From Candidatus Bathyarchaeota archaeon JdFR-07 (lineage in GTDB: Archaea > Thermoproteota > Bathyarchaeia > Bathyarchaeales > Bathycorpusculaceae), in NCBI GenBank assembly GCA_002010975.1, contig MTLU01000001.1, positions 1-49,863 on the forward strand: 49,863 nt of DNA. Direction: 5' to 3'. The position numbers and the translations under genes were made by a program. Positions 40,295-48,215 of this stretch are shown piece by piece. The notes beneath the pieces are model-generated. The model saw only the letters and a list, made by a program, of their open reading frames with translations, made no database searches and was not told the DNA's origin. The first letter of the stretch is position 1. Each line of letters starts with the position of its first letter.

Positions 40295-42772
40295 TTAATT
40301 TTCAATGTAGGAAGGGCGAATTCTTGCTTTTCTAAGCAAGTTGGCGTTTGATACAACTGATACCGAGCTTGTTGCCATGCAAAGTTCCGCGATGACTGGG
40401 TGAAGAAAACCAAAGATTGCAATGGGCATGGCGAGTGTATTGTATATAAATGCCCAAAAAAGGTTTTGCTTAATTTTTCTGAAAGTAGCTCTTGAAAGTT
40501 TTATTGCTGTGACCAAACTGGAAAGGTCTCCTCTTACTAATATTATGTCTCCTGATTCAATGGCTATGTCTGTGCCCGATCCAATAGCTATTCCCACATT
40601 TGCCTGTGTTAAGGCTGGGGCATCGTTTATGCCGTCGCCTACCATGGCAACTATTCCATATTTTTGTTGGGCTTGCTTCACAATTTCCACCTTCTTGTCA
40701 GGCAGCACTTCTGCATAGATTTCGTTTATTCCTATTTGCCTCGCAATAGCCTCCGCGGTTTGACGGTTGTCACCGGTAAGCATAACGGTTTTAAAGTTCA
40801 TGTTTTCCAGTTCCCTTATTGCGTTAACAGTATCCTCCTTTAAAGTGTCTGCAACTGCAATTAGTCCTATAGCTTTACTATTTATTGCAACCACCATCAC
40901 AGTTTTCGCTTGTTTTTGAAGGGTCTCAAGTTTCTCTTCTAGCTGTAACTTTGTTTTCTTATCTTTTGGGTCCAATAACGAAAGTTTTCCTACGAGAACT
41001 TTTGTGCCATTTATAATGCCTGTAACTCCCTTGCCTTTTATAGCCTTGAATGACTTAGGCGTATCCAGTTTTATTCCTTCTTCTTGCGCTTTATTTACGA
41101 TTGCTTTGCCTATGGGGTGTTCGGAGCCTTGTTCAACGCTGGCGGCATAATGAAGGACGACTTTCTCGTCTTTCGGATTGTTGAGCGGAATAACATCTGT
41201 TACCTCCGGTTTTCCCTTGGTCAAAGTACCTGTCTTATCGAGTATTATTGCCTTTACTTCTTTCATGGTCTGTATAGCTTCTCCTTTTCGTATTAGAATA
41301 CCTCTTTCCGCTCCCATTCCTGTTCCCACCATAAGCGCAGTAGGTGTGGCCAATCCTAACGCGCAAGGACACGCAATAACTAAAGTTGCGACGGCAGCGG
41401 AGATGGCCAGCATTATTGGCGGTTGATTTAGGTTAACCCATGGCAGCAAGGATTCTGTCCATCTAGCTACTACCATCATACTTTCAGGGATGGTAATCCA
41501 CAGAATAAATGTTGATAGAGCTATTAGCAAGACTGCCGGAACAAAATATCGCGTGACCTTGTCTGCAAATTCTTGAATTGGTACTTTTGTTCCTTGGCAT
41601 TCTTCAACCATTTTTATGACTTGTGCGAGAAACGTGTCTTTCCCGATTCTCGTGGCCTTAATTTTCAGTAAACCCTCTTGGTTTACCGTACCTCCGATAA
41701 CTTCATCACCTGTTTTCTTTTCTACAGGCATGGATTCGCCGGTTGCCATAGATTCGTCAACAGCGCTTTCTCCTTCGACGACTATTCCGTCGGTGGGTAT
41801 CTTCTCTCCTGGACGAACAACTATTATGTCGCCAACTTTAACTTCATGGATGGGAACCTCTTTCTCTTTTCCGTTAACCAAGATTTTGGCGGATTTAGCC
41901 TCCAGTTTCAGTAATCGCCTAATGGCTTGTGAGGCCCTTCCTTTAGCTTTTGCTTCAAAAAACCTGCCGGTAAGGTGGAAGGCCATGATCATAGCGGATA
42001 CGCCTGCATAATTTAGAATTGATGTGTAGAAGGAGGCGGGTCCCGTAATGAAGGCTATGCCAGTTCCCATCATGATGAGAACGTCCATGTTAGCGGTTTT
42101 ATGTAATATCGCCTTTACAGCTGACTTAAAAGTTGGTAATCCTGCCCAGAAAAGAACGGGGGTCGCTAGCAAAATGAGGCCCATATTATAGGTTGTTGTA
42201 TTTGGCCACACTATGTTAAACATCATTTCTGGAACCATCCAGGCAATTATCGGAATTGTACATATCCAAGCAACAGACATTCTTAAACGGGCTTTTCCCA
42301 TCCCCTCAGCAGATCTATCAACCTCTTCCTCCTCTTCAATCATGTAACCTAAATCTTGGATTGTTTTTCTTAAATCCAAAATTGATATTAAATCAGGAGA
42401 ATATTCGACCGTTGCTTTTTCAGTAGCAAAATTTACATTAGCTGACTTTACCCCTTTCATTTTTCTAAGGGCTTTTTCTATATTGGCTGCACATGAGGCA
42501 CAACTCATACCCGCGATTTGGATGCGAATTTCACGCGTTTTTTCCTCTTCTTTGGGAACTCCAATAGGTTCGTAGCCTGCTTCTCTGATTAATTGGGCTA
42601 TTCTTTCAAGAGTTATTTCTTCAGCATTGTATTCTATTACAGCTTTTTCTGTGGCGAAATTAACGTTAGCTTCAATTATCCCTTTTTGTTTTTTCAGAAT
42701 ATCTTCTGTTGTCTGGGCGCAGGAAACGCAGTGCATTCCACTGATTCTAATGATGAGTTTTTCCTTTCTCAT
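40295..42772 (-). CDS. copA: Cu(I)-exporting P1B-1 ATPase with two N-terminal HMA domains
   Basis: 825 aa; [60 protein letters not shown]. Confidence 0.95.
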   Translation of the reverse strand: MRKEKLIIRISGMHCVSCAQTTEDILKKQKGIIEANVNFATEKAVIEYNAEEITLERIAQLIREAGYEPIGVPKEEEKTREIRIQIAGMSCASCAANIEKALRKMKGVKSANVNFATEKATVEYSPDLISILDLRKTIQDLGYMIEEEEEVDRSAEGMGKARLRMSVAWICTIPIIAWMVPEMMFNIVWPNTTTYNMGLILLATPVLFWAGLPTFKSAVKAILHKTANMDVLIMMGTGIAFITGPASFYTSILNYAGVSAMIMAFHLTGRFFEAKAKGRASQAIRRLLKLEAKSAKILVNGKEKEVPIHEVKVGDIIVVRPGEKIPTDGIVVEGESAVDESMATGESMPVEKKTGDEVIGGTVNQEGLLKIKATRIGKDTFLAQVIKMVEECQGTKVPIQEFADKVTRYFVPAVLLIALSTFILWITIPESMMVVARWTESLLPWVNLNQPPIMLAISAAVATLVIACPCALGLATPTALMVGTGMGAERGILIRKGEAIQTMKEVKAIILDKTGTLTKGKPEVTDVIPLNNPKDEKVVLHYAASVEQGSEHPIGKAIVNKAQEEGIKLDTPKSFKAIKGKGVTGIINGTKVLVGKLSLLDPKDKKTKLQLEEKLETLQKQAKTVMVVAINSKAIGLIAVADTLKEDTVNAIRELENMNFKTVMLTGDNRQTAEAIARQIGINEIYAEVLPDKKVEIVKQAQQKYGIVAMVGDGINDAPALTQANVGIAIGSGTDIAIESGDIILVRGDLSSLVTAIKLSRATFRKIKQNLFWAFIYNTLAMPIAIFGFLHPVIAELCMATSSVSVVSNANLLRKARIRPSYIEN

Positions 42773-42809
42773 GGTTAATGTTCAACTCTTAAGATTTATC
42801 TGGTGAAGG

Positions 42810-42843
42810 AAGATATAAATATATCTTTTAAAGATATATCTTT
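42810..42843. promoter_or_regulatory. Two adjacent palindromic operator candidates between copA and padR-TRASH
   Basis: AAGATATA-AA-TATATCTT (42810-42827) and AAAGATATATCTTT (42830-42843). Confidence 0.6.
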
Positions 42844-42865
42844 TAATGATACAACGTGATAACCC

Positions 42866-43315
42866 ATGAGTTCCGAAATAGAAGAATTTGTCTCCGATTT
42901 CCTACGTTTTTACGTACTTGTTATTCTTTATGAGGGGCCAAGCCATGGCTATAATATAATTAGCAAATTCAAGAAAAGACTAGGAAAAGAAATAAGTCCA
43001 AGCTTAGTTTACCCCTTTCTTCAGCATCTCGAGAAAAAAGGATTTGTAAAACATACCATTGACCAAGTTGGTGCTAAGAAGAGGAAAGTATTTGAGCTAA
43101 CTGAGAAAGGAAGAGAATTCTGCAAACGACTGTTCAAACGATTTTCAACTCTTGTTTCTATAGCAATAGAACCAAGTTTAGAAATTTGTGCTAATTGTGG
43201 ATGTAAAGTCTATGAAGGTGGTCACCAAGAAACCATCAATGGACAGAATATGACCTTCTGTTGTGTACACTGTGCACAATCGTACAAAAAAGAAGGGGAA
43301 AAACTTAATTCTTAA
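42866..43315 (+). CDS. PadR-family regulator fused to C-terminal TRASH metal-sensing domain
   Basis: 149 aa; YEGPSHGYNIISKFKKRLGKEISPSLVYPFLQHLEKKGFVKH; C-terminal CANCGCKVYEGGHQETINGQNMTFCCVHCAQSY. Confidence 0.9.
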   Translation: MSSEIEEFVSDFLRFYVLVILYEGPSHGYNIISKFKKRLGKEISPSLVYPFLQHLEKKGFVKHTIDQVGAKKRKVFELTEKGREFCKRLFKRFSTLVSIAIEPSLEICANCGCKVYEGGHQETINGQNMTFCCVHCAQSYKKEGEKLNS

Positions 43316-43725
43316 GTATTTTCGTCCAGTAACGGTACCATTGTGTATTTGACTTGTTGAATTCCCCTCATTGCACGAATTTTGCTTATAAAACCCAGCA
43401 CTTTCTCCGCTTCTCCTCTTGTGATAAATACTTCTAGACAATATTCTCTTCCAAGATGTATATGCATATCAGCAGAAACTATTTCATCATGTTCATGTCT
43501 TAAACGCATAAGCCTCTGGTCTACATCATGTCTTTCATGTGCTGAAATTACAGTTATAGTTGCTGTTACTTTCCCTTTTTCAAGTTTGCTTAACTCAAAT
43601 TCAGCTAATAAATCCCTTATTCCATCTCTAATTGCTTCTGAACGGCTGGAATACCCCTTATCGCGCATAAACATGTCTAATTTTCTTAATAATTTGCTTG
43701 ATAGGGAAATGCTTATTACAGGCAA
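43312..43725 (-). CDS. nikR: NikR-family nickel-responsive regulator (likely TTG start near 43725; ORF open to 43854)
   Basis: VISISLSSKLLRKLDMFMRDKGYSSRSEAIRDGIRDLL; metal-binding H/C pattern HERHDVDQRLMRLRHEHDEIVSADMHIHLGREYCLEVFI. Confidence 0.9.
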   Translation of the reverse strand: MPVISISLSSKLLRKLDMFMRDKGYSSRSEAIRDGIRDLLAEFELSKLEKGKVTATITVISAHERHDVDQRLMRLRHEHDEIVSADMHIHLGREYCLEVFITRGEAEKVLGFISKIRAMRGIQQVKYTMVPLLDENT

Positions 43726-43809
43726 GGGATCGCCATAATAATAAATTCTGAAGTAATTAATAAAATTTATTAAAATGCGCCGCTTTATTAGCACTACTTT
43801 AATAAAAAG

Positions 43810-45777
43810 ATGTTCATAATACTTTCTCGTGAGAAACTCGTAATGACTAACCAAGAAGAAGAATGTAATACATGCACGGTAGAATTTTCAGAGGAAGAGC
43901 TAGCTTCTTCTTCATGGAAGAGCAAAAATGTAATAATCATATCCATTTCAGCCGTGCTTTTTTCTATAGGACTAATGTTAGAATTTATCCTTAAGTTGTG
44001 GATTCTCGCTGAAGTTTTTTTCTCAATTACTGTTATTATTTCAGGATATAGTATAGCTAAAGAAGGTTTTTTCTCTCTACTTTTTCGAAGAAGATTAAGC
44101 ATAGATCTCCTTATTATCATGGCTGCTCTTGGTAGTTTTTTCATTGGTCATGGAAAAGAAGGGGCAGCTGTAGTTTTCCTATTTAATATCGCTGAATTTC
44201 TTGAAGTTTATGCTGGTGAAAGAGCCAAAAGATCGATAGCTTCACTAATGAAAATTGCCCCCGAAGTCGCAACTGTAAAGAAAGATAGTAAAGAAGTTAA
44301 AGTTCCAGTAGGTGAAGTAGCGATTAATGAGATAATAGTGATTAGGCCTGGAGAAAAAATTCCATTAGACGGTGTGGTGATAAACGGCATCTCGAGTGTG
44401 GATCAGTCTCCTATTACTGGAGAATCAATGCCTGTTACAAAACAGATCGGAGATGAAGTTTATTCAGGAACAATAAACAATGAGGGGTTTCTGGAGATAA
44501 AAGTTACCAAAAGATCAAATGAAACTTTGCTTTCTAAAATCGTAAAATTCGTAGCGGAGGCGCAGAAAAAGAAGTCTCCTACTGAACGGTTCATAGATAA
44601 GTTTTCCAAGTATTATACGCCTTCCGTTATGTTATTAGCCTTAATTGTAGCTACAATTCCAACATTTGTATTCGGCTTTCCTTTTAATGAATGGTTTTAC
44701 AAAGCGTTAGTTCTGCTTGTAGTGTCTTGCCCATGTGCATTGGCGATATCAACTCCTGTGGCCATGGTTTCAGCAATAACAAGCGCCGCAAGAAACGGAG
44801 TCCTAATAAAGGGTAGCAGTTATGTCGAAGAAGTAAGTAAGATTAAAACCTTTGCTTTTGACAAAACAGGAACCTTAACTGAAGGTAAACTCGAAGTAAC
44901 AGACATAATTTCGCTTGGGGAATCCAAAGAAAGTGTTCTGGAAGTGGCAGCTTCTCTGGAAGTTTTCTCTGAGCATCCGATTGCAAAGGCAATAATTGAA
45001 AAAGCTAAAAATGAGAAAGTTAAGCTGAGATCGACTCACAATTTTAAAGCTATTGCGGGAAAAGGCGTAACCGGGAAAATTAAGGGAAATACCCATTATG
45101 TTGGTAATAGACGACTGTTTAAAGAGCTTAAAATTGATCTCCCAGAAGAGCATTTTTCAAAACTCGAAAATGAAGGAAAAATAGTGATCATGGTCGGAAC
45201 AGCGAGGAAGATTATGGGACTAATCGCGGTGATGGATAAAATTAGAGATGCAACGATTGAAACTGTACATAAACTTAAAGAAATGGGAATAAAAACCGTT
45301 ATGATAACTGGAGATAACGAGAGAACCGCTCAAGCAATAGCAAAGAGAATAAGCATTTCAGAGTATCGTGCCGAACTGCTACCTGAAGACAAAGTTAAAA
45401 TGGTTCGGAAGCTCGCGAACAATCATGGGCATATAGCAATGGTAGGTGATGGTGTAAATGATGCTCCAGCGCTTGCGAGTGCTAATGTGGGAATAGCTAT
45501 GGGTGCAATAGGAAGTGATGTTTCATTAGAAACAGCCGATATAGCCCTAATGCAAGATGACCTTTCAAAATTACCATACCTAATTAGATTGAGTGAAAAA
45601 ACTCTCAAAATAGTGAAAGAAAACGTTTTTGCATCAATTTTGATTAAAGGAAGTTTTTCATTTTTGGTTTTTCCTGGGCTTGTAACCTTATGGCTTGCAG
45701 TAGCAATCGGAGACATGGGTCTGTCATTGGCAGTAATTCTTAATGCCATGCGTCTGTCAAGATTGAAGGAAATATGA
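43810..45777 (+). CDS. P1B-type heavy-metal ATPase (Zn/Cd, P1B-2-like); start could be 43843
   Basis: VVSCPCALAISTPVAM, DKTGTLTEG, GDGVNDAPALA, C-terminal GDMGLSLAVILNAMRL. Confidence 0.93.
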   Translation: MFIILSREKLVMTNQEEECNTCTVEFSEEELASSSWKSKNVIIISISAVLFSIGLMLEFILKLWILAEVFFSITVIISGYSIAKEGFFSLLFRRRLSIDLLIIMAALGSFFIGHGKEGAAVVFLFNIAEFLEVYAGERAKRSIASLMKIAPEVATVKKDSKEVKVPVGEVAINEIIVIRPGEKIPLDGVVINGISSVDQSPITGESMPVTKQIGDEVYSGTINNEGFLEIKVTKRSNETLLSKIVKFVAEAQKKKSPTERFIDKFSKYYTPSVMLLALIVATIPTFVFGFPFNEWFYKALVLLVVSCPCALAISTPVAMVSAITSAARNGVLIKGSSYVEEVSKIKTFAFDKTGTLTEGKLEVTDIISLGESKESVLEVAASLEVFSEHPIAKAIIEKAKNEKVKLRSTHNFKAIAGKGVTGKIKGNTHYVGNRRLFKELKIDLPEEHFSKLENEGKIVIMVGTARKIMGLIAVMDKIRDATIETVHKLKEMGIKTVMITGDNERTAQAIAKRISISEYRAELLPEDKVKMVRKLANNHGHIAMVGDGVNDAPALASANVGIAMGAIGSDVSLETADIALMQDDLSKLPYLIRLSEKTLKIVKENVFASILIKGSFSFLVFPGLVTLWLAVAIGDMGLSLAVILNAMRLSRLKEI

Positions 45778-45877
45778 AAGTCTGTAGTCATGCAGCGAAT
45801 AAACTAATTTTGGATATAGGAGAAAGTTAAGAAAGCTGATTTCCAACATCTACCAGTGAGCTGTAAAAAAGGAAGTT

Positions 45878-46132
45878 TTAAGGACCTATTATCTCTTTGA
45901 ATTGTTGGATCGAAGGCTTGCCTTCTATGATGTTCTTTCTATCTATTATGATTGTGGGAACCGCCTTAATGCCATATTCTCTTGCTTTCTTTAAACAAAC
46001 TCTAGTTTTACATTTTTCTCTAATATTATACTCAATTACAGTGCATTTTCTGCATACGTTTTCTCTCACTAACTTCAAAGCCTCTTTGCAAAGTGGACAT
46101 CCACTAGTGAATACTTCAATTTTGTTTTTCAT
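45878..46132 (-). CDS. Thioredoxin-like small protein
   Basis: 84 aa; VFTSGCPLCKEALKLV, YGIKAVPTIIIDRKNIIEG. Confidence 0.85.
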   Translation of the reverse strand: MKNKIEVFTSGCPLCKEALKLVRENVCRKCTVIEYNIREKCKTRVCLKKAREYGIKAVPTIIIDRKNIIEGKPSIQQFKEIIGP

Positions 46133-46229
46133 CTTTTATCGCCTTTACTTTAAATCATCAAGTAAATATAAAATCTTAAGTATTTATAATATGTAGTAGC
46201 ACTGCTCTTACTAAGTAGGGAAAATTACA

Positions 46230-46613
46230 ATGAGTTTACTTTCAGAAACTAATAGAATTAGCTGTCCTCTTGACGAAATTATCAACCTGATTAGCAAAAA
46301 ATGGACACTTCTTATTATTAGCGTGCTTGGCAATAATCAAAAAGTTCGGTATAGCGATATTCTTCGACAGTTGAAGGGGATAAACTCGAAAACTCTCTCA
46401 GACAGACTCAAGGAACTTGAAATACATGGGTTAATTAAAAGGAAAGCTTATGCGGAAATTCCTCCTAGAGTAGAATATTCTCTTACAAAAAAGGGAATGA
46501 CTCTAAGGAAAGCTGTATTACCGTTGATGAAATGGGCATATACTTACAATAAAACAAGAGAAGGAAAAACGCCCTGCGATGCTGCATTCGCTGAAGAAAT
46601 AGGAAAAATTTAG
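46230..46613 (+). CDS. HxlR-family transcriptional regulator
   Basis: 127 aa; CPLDEIINLISKKWTLLIISVLG...RYSDILRQLKGINSKTLSDRLKELEIHGLIKRKAYAEIPPRVEYSLTKKG. Confidence 0.95.
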   Translation: MSLLSETNRISCPLDEIINLISKKWTLLIISVLGNNQKVRYSDILRQLKGINSKTLSDRLKELEIHGLIKRKAYAEIPPRVEYSLTKKGMTLRKAVLPLMKWAYTYNKTREGKTPCDAAFAEEIGKI

Positions 46614-46845
46614 ATGAATTCTGCGGTGAAGAAGAAACATGAAAATTCGCTATATTAACACAAAAACCATCTTAGGATAATGCTTAATTGGAAATTCAAT
46701 TTCGAAATAGAAAATGCCAAAAATGGATGTTAAGGCTTTGAATATGTTACTGACAAATACGAGGACAACAGCAAATTTTTCAGAAAGAGAAGCTATTATA
46801 TCTAAATGCTACATCCAAAATAAAAGAGTAGTCGTCCAAGTCTGT

Positions 46846-46924
46846 GGGGTCGTCGTCTAGCTTGGTCAAGGATACCAGCCTGGGGCGCTGGCGGTCCTGG
46901 GTTCAAATCCCAGCGACCCCACCA
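46846..46924 (+). tRNA. tRNA-Pro(GGG), CCA encoded
   Basis: GGGGTCG/CGACCCC acceptor, CCAGC-CTGGGGC-GCTGG anticodon arm, CTGGG-TTCAAAT-CCCAG T-arm, A + CCA. Confidence 0.95.
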
Positions 46925-46948
46925 TTGTTTGGATAAAACCCCAGCACT

Positions 46949-48199
46949 TCACTTGCGTTTTCTAAAAAGCCTAACGCCGCTGATTTCACAAACGTAGTCG
47001 AAGCCAGCCTCTATCAGTTCAGCTGCCTGCTCAACTGTCTTGGCAACTTTGCAAATATATTCTTCATCTCCTTCAGCCTTAACCAGCTGTGTGTAGATCA
47101 ACGTGTTTTTTATGTTTCGGTGACCAAGCACTTCCATAACATGGAGGATATCCTTAGTGCGGTGATACTCCATGGTTGCCTTCCAATGCCTAAATGTTCT
47201 GAAAGATATCCGTAGCAGGCGAGGGTTTCCCAGTCTAAAGGCTGCTTTCCTACGCTGCCTTTGAAAGGAAACTGTCAGAGACTTCAATGTGGAGTACACT
47301 GCGAACACTCTTTCGTCTCCTTTTCGCAGGCCGCTAAGCATGTTTACAAGCTTTGATGAAATTTTGAAGATGCGTGGGTTGCTGCGCTTTTCAGGGGTTA
47401 TTATTAGTGTTTTTCCTTCAAGATCCACGTCGATCCATTTAAGGATGAAAACTTCTCCAGGCCTAGCTCCTGTTTCTTTTAAGATTTGCAGGAAACATGT
47501 AATGCGCTTGTTGCATGAGGCTATGAGATCGTTGATTTCTTGTTCATGGGGAATGAATGGAAGCTTTCTGACGGCCTTGTATCTTGGTCTTTCCCATTTT
47601 AATCCTAGCCATTTTACAAAGGAATCATAGGCGTAAACGGTTGTCTCTTTCCCTGAATCGTTCCAGTTTTGCGATGCTATAACTTCTTTAACGCTTTCTG
47701 GATCCAGCAGGTTAGCTCCAAGCCTTATAAGGCGTTTTAGCCTCTTCACCTTTCCGGTTATTGTTATTTCTTTATAGCCCTCTTTCTTCATCCACCATGC
47801 AAACTCTACAAGTTTACTCTTGATGTGGGGTTGGATCGTTTGGCTTATCGGTGTGGCTCCCGCAGCCCGTTTTTCAGTTCGGGTTTCCACTTCGGCCAAG
47901 GTTTGCACCGCTTTTGGGGCGGAGGGCGCTCTGCGTGGGGCTTCACGGCTCCCTTGGCAATTATAAAAGAAGGCGGATGACGGATTTAAAATAAGCGTTT
48001 GAATTTTTGAGGCGTGTTGAAACATGTCTAGACGGTTGAGTTTTTGTTTTCTGGTTTTGTTTGGATCTGAGAAACGGTATCCGCAATCTCTACATAAGTA
48101 GCGTTGTATGGCTTCACCGTTTTTTAGATAGCGCATTCCGTCTTTATACAGTTGTTCTGAACTGCATTTGGGGCATTTGAGCGGATTTGCGGGGGTCAT
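46949..48199 (-). CDS. Tyrosine recombinase/integrase with N-terminal InsA-like zinc ribbon
   Basis: 416 aa; N-terminal CPKCSSEQLYKDGMRYLKNGEAIQRYLCRDCGYRFSD; catalytic GARPGEVFILKW, FRTFRHWKATMEY, MEVLGHRNIKNTLIYTQL. Confidence 0.9.
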   Translation of the reverse strand: MTPANPLKCPKCSSEQLYKDGMRYLKNGEAIQRYLCRDCGYRFSDPNKTRKQKLNRLDMFQHASKIQTLILNPSSAFFYNCQGSREAPRRAPSAPKAVQTLAEVETRTEKRAAGATPISQTIQPHIKSKLVEFAWWMKKEGYKEITITGKVKRLKRLIRLGANLLDPESVKEVIASQNWNDSGKETTVYAYDSFVKWLGLKWERPRYKAVRKLPFIPHEQEINDLIASCNKRITCFLQILKETGARPGEVFILKWIDVDLEGKTLIITPEKRSNPRIFKISSKLVNMLSGLRKGDERVFAVYSTLKSLTVSFQRQRRKAAFRLGNPRLLRISFRTFRHWKATMEYHRTKDILHVMEVLGHRNIKNTLIYTQLVKAEGDEEYICKVAKTVEQAAELIEAGFDYVCEISGVRLFRKRK

Positions 48200-48215
48200 T
48201 ATGGTTCGTGCCTGG

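Noticed and set aside
43726-43854. N-terminal extension of the NikR ORF
   Set aside because: Hydrophobic, non-family sequence overlapping the divergent ATPase start; homology begins at VISISLSSK with a plausible TTG start
46140-46195. Imperfect repeat AAGTAAATATAA / AAGTATTTATAA upstream of hxlR
   Set aside because: Two mismatches in AT-rich promoter DNA; weak, though could be an HxlR site
46700-46720. Short palindrome GAAATTCAATTTC near 46696-46708
   Set aside because: AT-rich and short; expected by chance, no positional context
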